A stretch of 37,158 nucleotides of DNA from Planctomycetota bacterium. GTDB lineage: Bacteria > Planctomycetota > Planctomycetia > Gemmatales > Gemmataceae. The stretch's first letter is position 1, and each line of letters begins with the position of its first letter. Shown here piece by piece: positions 30,888 through 37,158 of the stretch. Below the pieces are notes generated by a model. It had not been told where the DNA came from and ran no database searches. It saw only the letters and a program-made list of their open reading frames with translations. A program made the translations under genes and the position numbers. Where the stretch lies: NCBI GenBank assembly GCA_029777335.1, contig JAKOSN010000032.1, positions 1 through 37,158 of the forward strand, in the 5' to 3' direction.

Positions 30888-33770
30888 ATGACCACACGTT
30901 TTTTGATCGGCATCGATCTGGGCACGACCAATAGTGCGGTCGCGTTTGTCGATCTGAGCAAGAAGTCTCGCTCAGGACAGCCAGAGATCCAGCCTTTCCC
31001 GATCCCCCAACTGGTGGCGGCAGGCGAGCTTGGCGAGCGTCCCCTTCTCCCCTCGTTTCTCTATCTTCCGGGCGAACACGATCTTCCTCCCGGCGCGACG
31101 ATCTTGCCGTGGCATCCTGGTGGAGGCCGCGTGGTGGGATTGTTTGCCCGAGATCAGGGAGCCCGCATTCCAGGGCGCCTGGTGACCTCGGCCAAATCCT
31201 GGTTGTGCCACGCGGGCGTCGATCGCTCGGCCGCCTTGCTCCCCTGGAGTGCTCCACCCGATGTTCCGCGCATCTCGCCGGTCGAGGCGTCCTCCGCCTA
31301 CCTGGAGCACCTGGTCAAGGCGTGGAATCAGGTCATGGCGCAGGGGCATCCCGAGCGGGCCATGGAGAAGCAGCTGGTGGTGCTGACGGTGCCAGCCTCA
31401 TTTGACAATGTGGCGCGGACTCTCACGGTTGAGGCGGCCCGGAAGGCGGGGCTTGAGCATCTAACACTCCTTGAGGAACCCCAGGCGGCGTTCTATGGGT
31501 GGTTGGCGACTCACTCCGCCACCGAGGCAGCCCTGCTCAAACCCGGCTCGCGCTGTGTTGTGGTTGATGTCGGCGGCGGAACCACCGACTTCAGCCTGAT
31601 CGATTCGGTGGAAGAGAAAGGCGAACTCGGTTTTGTGCGGCAGGCGGTCGGCGATCATCTGTTGCTGGGCGGGGATAACATGGATCTCGCTCTGGCTCAG
31701 CATGTCGAGACGCGGCTAAAGGAAAGTGGGCAGTCGCCGGGGCGGCTCGATGCGGCCCAGTACGCTGCCCTCACCTATTCCTGTCGCACCGCCAAGGAGA
31801 TTCTGCTCGCACCCAATCCGCCAGCGTCTTACACCGTCACGGTGATGGGGCGTGGCCGAAGTATCCTGGGAAGCACGGTGCGCTACGCGCTGACTCCCCA
31901 GGAGGTCCACAAGGTTCTCTTTGATGGCTTTTTCCCCCATGTCCCCGCCGATGCCACCCCCACACGCGGAGGCCGCAGCGGACTCCATGAGATGGGGTTG
32001 CCCTATGTCAGCGATCCGGGGATCACACGTCATCTGGCCTCCTTTTTGAAGCAACATGCCGGCGATGGTCGTCCCAACGCCGCCACAAGTCCCGAGGCGA
32101 TTCTTTTCAACGGCGGGGTGTTCCAACCCGCGTCCTTGCGTGAACATCTCGTGCAGGTGATGCACACCTGGTACGATCGCCCGGGGCAACCGTGGTCGCC
32201 GCTCCTGCTCACCAACCCGTCGCTCGATCTCGCGGTCGCCTGGGGGGCGACCTACTTCGCCTGGCTCAAACACAGCGGGGGCAAACGTATCGGGGGAGGA
32301 ATCGCCCGCTCCTATTACGTCGCCGTCGCCGCTGAATCCGGAGCGGCAGAATCTAGCACCCTTGACGTCCTCTGTGTGGTCCCACGGCATCTGGAAGAGG
32401 GACACGAGGTGACGTTAGCGAAGCCGGAACTGGAACTGGCGCTGGGGCAGCCGGTGGTCTTTCCCCTCTACACCTCAACAGTGCGTGGCGAGGATCACGC
32501 CGGCGATCTCCTTCATCTGCACCCCGAACAACTCCTCCAGTTACCTCCGCTGCGCACCATCCTGCGTGGCGGTAAGCGCGCGGGCACCAAAACGGTTCCC
32601 GTGACCCTGGCGGCGCGCAGCACCGAGATTGGGACTCTAGAGGTCTTTTGTGTTGCCAAAGAGGGGGAGAATCGCTGGCGTCTGGAATTCAACGTGCGCG
32701 ATCTGATCAAGGAGGAGCCTGCCCCCTCTGCCGGCGAAACGGCACTCGAACGCAGTGTGACCGATGTCTGGCCCGAGGCACCGGTTCAGGCGGCCGCGCG
32801 ACTGATCCGTGCGACCTACCTGGAGCCGGAAGGCGCCGAGGGAGCGGTCAAACCGCAGGAATTGATCAGATCTCTGGAGCCGGCGCTGGAAGCGCCTCGT
32901 CATGAATGGCCGACCGGCCTGTGTCGGCGCTTGTGGGATTTTCTCGCTGAAGTGGGCGAGCACAGACGACGCTCGCCAGCGCATTCGCAACGCTGGCTGA
33001 ACCTGGTCGGCTACTGCTTGCGCCCGGGCTTTGGCGATCCGCTCGATGGCTATCGCGTGGAACAGCTGTGGAAACTGATGCATGCGATCCCGCGCGGCGC
33101 GGCCCCTCCCACCCAGCAAGCGCCGGCAGGGGCAGGCCCGCGTCCCGTGCTCGAAGGCGGTTCGCAGTACTGGATTCTGTGGCGACGCGTCGCGGGCGGA
33201 TTGCAGACCTCGTATCAGCGCGCCCTCGCCGAGCGTCTGCGCCCGGTGTTGCTCCCTGGTAAGGGGAAAGGGGCTCTCAAGCCCGGTGCCGATGAACTGG
33301 CCGAGATGTGGCGCACCGCCGCCAGTCTCGAACGGCTCGACAGCAAGCAGAAGGAAACACTCGGGCAAACCCTGCTCCGCACCCTCAAGCGCAGTCCCAT
33401 CCCCCCGTACGCCTTCTGGGCCCTTACACGCTTCGGGGCGCGAGTGCTCCTTTATGGCCCGCTCAACACGATCGTTCACCCCGATATCGTCGCTGCCTGG
33501 CTGGACGCCCTGTTGCCATTTCAGCCTGGGAACGAGAGCGAACGGCTCGCGTGGGCCTTCTGCCTGGCGCAGCTGGCACGGCGCAGTGGTCAGCGGGCTC
33601 TTGATGTGGATGAGAGCCATCAACGCAGTGTTCTCAATGCTCTGCGCAGCATGGACGTGCCCGCTCCATGGCTTGATATGGTCGAAAAGGTGACCGTTCT
33701 CGAAAGCGAGGAACAAAGCCAGATGTTTGGCGAATCGCTCCCCATGGGCCTCCGCCTGGTGCAAGGATGA
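30888..33770 (+). CDS. Hsp70-family protein with long C-terminal extension (DUF3731-like)
   Basis: The protein has about 960 residues, against about 640 for DnaK. The N-terminal ATPase is clear: GIDLGTTNSAVAFVD (phosphate 1), LTVPASFDNVART, VVDVGGGTTDFSLID near 223 (phosphate 2) and ILFNGGVFQPASLREH near 404 (adenosine). The substrate-binding part is diverged, and the last 300 or so residues are an all-helical region (LCRRLWDFLAEVGEHRRRSP, WRRVAGGLQTSYQRALAERL) that fits DUF3731. Such Hsp70 relatives are common in bacteria with unknown clients. The start could be ATG 30849, in frame and 39 nt earlier; neither has a strong ribosome binding site. It overlaps the next gene by four nt (ATGA). Confidence 0.88.
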   Translation: MTTRFLIGIDLGTTNSAVAFVDLSKKSRSGQPEIQPFPIPQLVAAGELGERPLLPSFLYLPGEHDLPPGATILPWHPGGGRVVGLFARDQGARIPGRLVTSAKSWLCHAGVDRSAALLPWSAPPDVPRISPVEASSAYLEHLVKAWNQVMAQGHPERAMEKQLVVLTVPASFDNVARTLTVEAARKAGLEHLTLLEEPQAAFYGWLATHSATEAALLKPGSRCVVVDVGGGTTDFSLIDSVEEKGELGFVRQAVGDHLLLGGDNMDLALAQHVETRLKESGQSPGRLDAAQYAALTYSCRTAKEILLAPNPPASYTVTVMGRGRSILGSTVRYALTPQEVHKVLFDGFFPHVPADATPTRGGRSGLHEMGLPYVSDPGITRHLASFLKQHAGDGRPNAATSPEAILFNGGVFQPASLREHLVQVMHTWYDRPGQPWSPLLLTNPSLDLAVAWGATYFAWLKHSGGKRIGGGIARSYYVAVAAESGAAESSTLDVLCVVPRHLEEGHEVTLAKPELELALGQPVVFPLYTSTVRGEDHAGDLLHLHPEQLLQLPPLRTILRGGKRAGTKTVPVTLAARSTEIGTLEVFCVAKEGENRWRLEFNVRDLIKEEPAPSAGETALERSVTDVWPEAPVQAAARLIRATYLEPEGAEGAVKPQELIRSLEPALEAPRHEWPTGLCRRLWDFLAEVGEHRRRSPAHSQRWLNLVGYCLRPGFGDPLDGYRVEQLWKLMHAIPRGAAPPTQQAPAGAGPRPVLEGGSQYWILWRRVAGGLQTSYQRALAERLRPVLLPGKGKGALKPGADELAEMWRTAASLERLDSKQKETLGQTLLRTLKRSPIPPYAFWALTRFGARVLLYGPLNTIVHPDIVAAWLDALLPFQPGNESERLAWAFCLAQLARRSGQRALDVDESHQRSVLNALRSMDVPAPWLDMVEKVTVLESEEQSQMFGESLPMGLRLVQG

Positions 33771-35128
33771 AAGCGGAACACACGATCACGACCCTTCGGT
33801 CGGGATCCGCGACAGGGGCATCGGTTGGGCGCTCCCGGTGGCTCTACATCCGGCTCTGGCTCCTCTTCTTCCTTGCCTATGGACCGGTGGGGGCGATGGT
33901 CCCCTTCTTCACCTTGCACCTCGAAGAACTCGGTTTGACTCCCGTTCAGATCGGGTGGGCCTGCTCCACGCAGGCGATGGGCGCGATGCTGGCCCCGTTG
34001 ATCTTCGGCCAGATTGCGGATCGCTGGTTGGCAGCCGATCGGTGTGTCACCCTGTGTGCAATTGCCACCGCGGCTCTGTTGTGGCTGCTGGGCGACCAGG
34101 CTGACTTTCTTCCTCTCTTCGCGGTGGCGTTCGTCTACTGGATTGTGATGACCCCGCTGATGACACTCGCCAACGCCATTGGTTTCACTCATCTGCCCCC
34201 CCAGCACTTTGGCTGGATTCGCGCGGGCGGAACCCTTGGCTGGATGGTGCAGGGGTGGTTGCTCGGTTACTGGTTCAGTCAGCCAGAATGGTTGGTGCCC
34301 GTGCGCGACTGGTTACACACGCAGGGTTGGCACGGCGGGTGGGTGGATGCGTTTCGCCTGGGCAGCGTGATGGCGGTGGTTGTCGCGCTCTATTCACTGA
34401 CCTTGCCCGCAACTCCCCCGAAGGTTACCCGCACCAGTTCGTTCCTGGCCCCGCTGGCGGCGATGGGGATGCTCAAACATCGGATGTTTGCGATCTATTT
34501 TATCTGTACAGTTGGGCTCTGTGTGACGATGCCCTTCACCACGCAGACCAACCCGCTGTTATTGCGCCATCTGGGAGTGCCCCGGAATCTGCTGGGGCCG
34601 ACGATGACCCTGGCGCAGACGACCGAGTTCCTCGCCCTTGGTCTCCTGCCCTGGATTCTCGGGCGCCTGGGGCAGCGCCGCACGATGTTGCTGGGATTGT
34701 CCTCGTGGTTGGTGGGGCTGACGATCCTGACAATCGGCGAACCATGTGCTTTGGTGGTGGTGTCGCTGCTGACCTATGGGCTGTACATCTGCTGTTATCT
34801 GGTTGCGGGGCAGGTGTTCGTCAACAGTGAGGCGACCGGTGATACGCGCGTCAGTGCCCAGGGAATGGTGACGTTGGCAACCGGGCTGGGCTTACTGGCA
34901 GGCAATCTCCTGGTGGGATGGGTGCGGCACTGGACCGATGCGGCCTTCACCCCGACCTATGCCGTCGCGGTCGCGCTGGCTGGCGTGTTCTGGGTGGTCT
35001 TCTTGCTTGGGTTCGGGGACGGGAAGGGGGTCGAGTCTGCTCAGAATGGGGTCCCCACCGAATCGCGGTTGGGGACCCGGACACCGGTCGCACGGGAGGT
35101 CGTTATTCACCCAGCGCCTTCAACATAA
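33767..35128 (+). CDS. MFS transporter, nucleoside-H+ symporter-like
   Basis: The 453-residue membrane protein has about 12 hydrophobic helices in two halves. The first half starts YIRLWLLFFLAYGPVGAMVP and has the motif-A-like loop GQIADRWLAADR between helices 2 and 3. FGWIRAGGTLGWMVQGWLLG and the later ASTQAMGAM-type helix ends resemble the NupG/lactose-permease-related group of major facilitator proteins. Substrate is not certain; nucleosides or sugars are possible. The gene begins inside the Hsp70 stop (ATGA), so translation is coupled. Its last 26 nt overlap the convergent SGNH hydrolase gene. A soluble tail of about 40 residues ends the protein. Confidence 0.85.
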   Translation: MKAEHTITTLRSGSATGASVGRSRWLYIRLWLLFFLAYGPVGAMVPFFTLHLEELGLTPVQIGWACSTQAMGAMLAPLIFGQIADRWLAADRCVTLCAIATAALLWLLGDQADFLPLFAVAFVYWIVMTPLMTLANAIGFTHLPPQHFGWIRAGGTLGWMVQGWLLGYWFSQPEWLVPVRDWLHTQGWHGGWVDAFRLGSVMAVVVALYSLTLPATPPKVTRTSSFLAPLAAMGMLKHRMFAIYFICTVGLCVTMPFTTQTNPLLLRHLGVPRNLLGPTMTLAQTTEFLALGLLPWILGRLGQRRTMLLGLSSWLVGLTILTIGEPCALVVVSLLTYGLYICCYLVAGQVFVNSEATGDTRVSAQGMVTLATGLGLLAGNLLVGWVRHWTDAAFTPTYAVAVALAGVFWVVFLLGFGDGKGVESAQNGVPTESRLGTRTPVAREVVIHPAPST

Positions 35129-35816
35129 CATCGGCGACAAAGCGATTCCCGGCCACGTTGAGATGCACTCGATCGCCAGTGAGCACTCCCTTTTCCTTGT
35201 TGTCGGGGTTGTTCGTTTTCAGGTATTCCACGAACGCCTTGCGCAGATCGCAGAGTTGGGAGTTGGTCTCCTTTGCCACCTTGCGACTGATCTCGGAATA
35301 CTCGTCGAGTTTGGCGTCGAGGTTGTTGGCGCCGTCCTTCTTCTCTCCGATTACACTGGGAGTACAGAGAATGACGCGCGCCCCGCTCAACTGAATCTTG
35401 CCGATGATCTCCTTCAGACCCGCCTCAAACGCCTCCTTCTTGGTGCCGCGCGCTGGGTCCTTCTCGCCATGCCAGACATCGTTGATGCCGATGTAGATCA
35501 CGACGACCGTGGGTTTCTTGGCCAGCACATCGCGTTGGAGCCGACGTTGCAGATCCGGAACCTTGTTGCCGCTGATGCCGGCGCCGATCACCTCGATCCC
35601 AAGATCCTTGTGCTTGTCCGCCAGGGTTTTCTTGATGATCGTCACATAGCCGGTGGCCCCGACGCCAGCCTGGGTGATCGAATCGCCGAGGAAGACAATG
35701 CGATCGCCCTTCTTCAGCGGGGTGACTTTTTCCTCCGCCGCGTGCCCCAGCGCGGGAACGCTCAGCAGAGTTACGAGGGTGAAGAGGGATACCAGTCGAG
35801 GCATGGTTCTGGACAT
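35103..35816 (-). CDS. Secreted SGNH/GDSL hydrolase
   Basis: The 237-residue protein has a signal peptide (VSLFTLVTLLSVPALGHAA, cleavage near residue 27) and all four SGNH blocks. These are FLGDSITQAG with catalytic Ser46, the glycine and Asn in ISGN (81-84), IGINDVW with Asn112-Asp113, and GDRVHLN with Asp215 and His218. Such enzymes act as esterases or lipases; in planctomycetes many are linked to sugar-ester or sulfated polymer breakdown, but the substrate here is open. Of three in-frame starts the ATG at 35816 is chosen (AGGTG eight nt upstream). It is convergent with and overlaps the MFS gene by 26 nt. It stands alone on its side. Confidence 0.93.
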   Translation of the reverse strand: MSRTMPRLVSLFTLVTLLSVPALGHAAEEKVTPLKKGDRIVFLGDSITQAGVGATGYVTIIKKTLADKHKDLGIEVIGAGISGNKVPDLQRRLQRDVLAKKPTVVVIYIGINDVWHGEKDPARGTKKEAFEAGLKEIIGKIQLSGARVILCTPSVIGEKKDGANNLDAKLDEYSEISRKVAKETNSQLCDLRKAFVEYLKTNNPDNKEKGVLTGDRVHLNVAGNRFVADVMLKALGE

Positions 35817-36071
35817 GACTGTACACCTGGAAGAGGTTTGGGAGGTACGAGCGGGCACAGAGAGGTTGTAGGAATCCAGCCCCGAACAGCAATCACTGTC
35901 GTCGCGCACGGGAGTGAAACCGCTCTGTCAGGAGCGTTGTCACTGGAGGCACCTCGTTGGTGTTTTCCAGCGAGTTTCTCGACGCCAATGGCAACGTGCA
36001 GGCAGTCGAACGGGTCGAGTTTCCGCTCACGTCCGCTCGGTAGGCTTTGGCGCCCCAGTGCGAAGTGCCAT

Positions 36072-36911
36072 TTACCGTTGGGCAGCGCTGAGTTTCCACC
36101 GCTGTTCCAGGGTCGCCGTCCTGGCTGCGTAGATCGGGTTGGCCCGACCGACGCGAAGGAACTCGGGCCAGAACGTGTTGCCGACCTCCCTTACCACATC
36201 GTTGAGATTCCTGGCACTCTCCAGGATTTGAACGATCGTGTCGAGGTATTCGCCTGTCCCTTCACGTTGGAGAACCCGCAGGTACCGAACCTGGGTCTCG
36301 CTCGACCGATTGGACGCGCCTCCCCACCAGGACAGAGTCCGGCGAATCCACTTCGCTGTCAAGGAACCGACGTAGTTTGAATTCCAAACCACGACATCAA
36401 CCAGCCGTCCCTTGGCCAGGGCCTTGCTCATGACCTCATGCTCGAAGTAAAAATCGTCTGGACCGCCCGCCGTGGGAGCGTGGTACTTCTTCCCCGCCAA
36501 GTCGACGCCGAGGTCGCGCAATTCGCGATAATACAGAGTTTCAAAGGTTCTACACAGGACCTCATCTTCCACCGTTTCACGCCCGGTGCGGAGGTGGTGA
36601 ATGCCCTCGTGAACAAGAGTGAGAGAAACGGCAACGAGGTCGGTCTTGAGCGAGGTGGCAACCCTGATGAACGGGAACCACCAAAGGAAAGCCCTTCCGC
36701 CCCCACCCCAAAGGCCCACCGGCATGGGTGCAAAAGCAATGCGGTCGTGGAAGTAGTAATCAAACAGCAGGCACCAGGTTGGCCAGCCGATGGTCATATA
36801 GCGGTTGATGTAGTCTCGGTCTCCCGTCAACTGGCTTATCGGGCCCTGTCCAACTGCCACCCGACTGTTGCCGAAAAGATCGATGGCACTCTTGACAACT
36901 AAGTCTCTCAT
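36072..36911 (-). CDS. Unrecognised protein with HExxH motif, possible metallopeptidase
   Basis: The 279-residue product contains LTLVHEGIHHL, with the zinc-binding HExxH at 101-105. Glu113, Glu116 and Glu118 are downstream candidates for a third ligand. A Gly/Trp/Phe-rich, hydrophobic stretch (VGLWGGGGRAFLWWFPFI) precedes it, and the rest is helical and basic. There is no signal peptide from this start. ATG 36911 is chosen because AGGAGG lies eight nt upstream; the open frame continues beyond the window edge, so a longer protein, for which this is the C-terminal part, cannot be excluded. I do not recognise the family. The HExxH may be catalytic, as in gluzincins, or may be incidental. Confidence 0.68.
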   Translation of the reverse strand: MRDLVVKSAIDLFGNSRVAVGQGPISQLTGDRDYINRYMTIGWPTWCLLFDYYFHDRIAFAPMPVGLWGGGGRAFLWWFPFIRVATSLKTDLVAVSLTLVHEGIHHLRTGRETVEDEVLCRTFETLYYRELRDLGVDLAGKKYHAPTAGGPDDFYFEHEVMSKALAKGRLVDVVVWNSNYVGSLTAKWIRRTLSWWGGASNRSSETQVRYLRVLQREGTGEYLDTIVQILESARNLNDVVREVGNTFWPEFLRVGRANPIYAARTATLEQRWKLSAAQR

Positions 36912-37158
36912 GGCAGTGGCCTCCTCTGCGTCATTCATCAACCAGGGACGCCAGTTGGCCAGTCGATGCTCCCCTACCGACGTTGTGGTTCCAGCCCTGC
37001 TTAGCAGTTCTGGCGCCTTGGCCCGCCCTGACAGGCCTTCCCGTTTTGAACCTGGCCAGATCTGCATGCCAGGCGTACGCTGGGTCAGTCGAACAGGTTG
37101 AGATTGCAGATCTGACCGGGTCATTAAGCCGGCCGCCCTTGGCGTTTTGGGCGACGGG

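Noticed and set aside
35918..36043. A short plus-strand frame reading SEFLDANGNVQAVERVEFPL
   Set aside because: It looks protein-like but has only 41 codons between stops and no ribosome binding site. It could be a decayed gene fragment, but one short stretch is not enough to call it.

Overview
The window reads as about 37 kb of chromosome from a planctomycete, most likely of the Gemmatales. This is inferred from gene content: a TROVE/Ro60-like protein, methanofuran-type C1 genes outside an archaeon, small secreted proteins with a QSGG...LWGL signature, and a long RNase P RNA. It is GC-rich and densely coded on both strands. I saw no insertion sequence, prophage, CRISPR array, tRNA or rRNA.

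Layout. 1-5.9 kb (minus): the start of a DUF971 gene behind a very large fusion of a GH57-like/DUF3536 module to malto-oligosyltrehalose synthase. 6.4-8.6 kb (plus): three small exported proteins, two of one paralogous family, with repeats and RNA hairpins. 8.8-11.7 kb (plus): a TROVE/VWA protein, a second VWA protein and a small membrane protein. 11.8-12.6 kb: an uncharacterised two-gene module. 12.8-14.7 kb: recQ. 14.8-15.2 kb (minus): a third member of the secreted family. 15.7-18.9 kb (plus): ribosomal protein S1 and a sigma-70 family factor. 18.9-20.1 kb (minus): an Nfu-type Fe-S protein and ribF. 20.3-20.8 kb (plus): RNase P RNA. 20.8-25.2 kb (minus): an HpcH/HpaI aldolase, a GIDE-HEAT membrane protein and nadE. 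25.5-27.2 kb: a tiny membrane protein and purD. 27.3-30.6 kb: an ASCH protein and mfnB on plus, facing a minus-strand run of lipoprotein, mfnF and mfnE. 30.9-35.1 kb: a divergent Hsp70 with an MFS transporter. 35.1-36.9 kb (minus): an SGNH hydrolase and an unrecognised HExxH protein.

Functional links. Much of the window is core metabolism and information processing (S1, sigma factor, rnpB, recQ, ribF, nadE, purD). The mfnB/mfnE/mfnF homologues point to a methanofuran-like cofactor for tetrahydromethanopterin-linked C1 transfer. The least explained parts are the secreted family, whose three copies share a CGGCAATA motif 76-83 nt before the start codon; the TROVE-VWA pair, with a strong intercistronic hairpin; and the 141/113-residue gene pair, whose leader can fold into a compact three-way junction overlapping the ribosome binding site. 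All function calls rest on reading motifs by eye; no database search or folding program was run.
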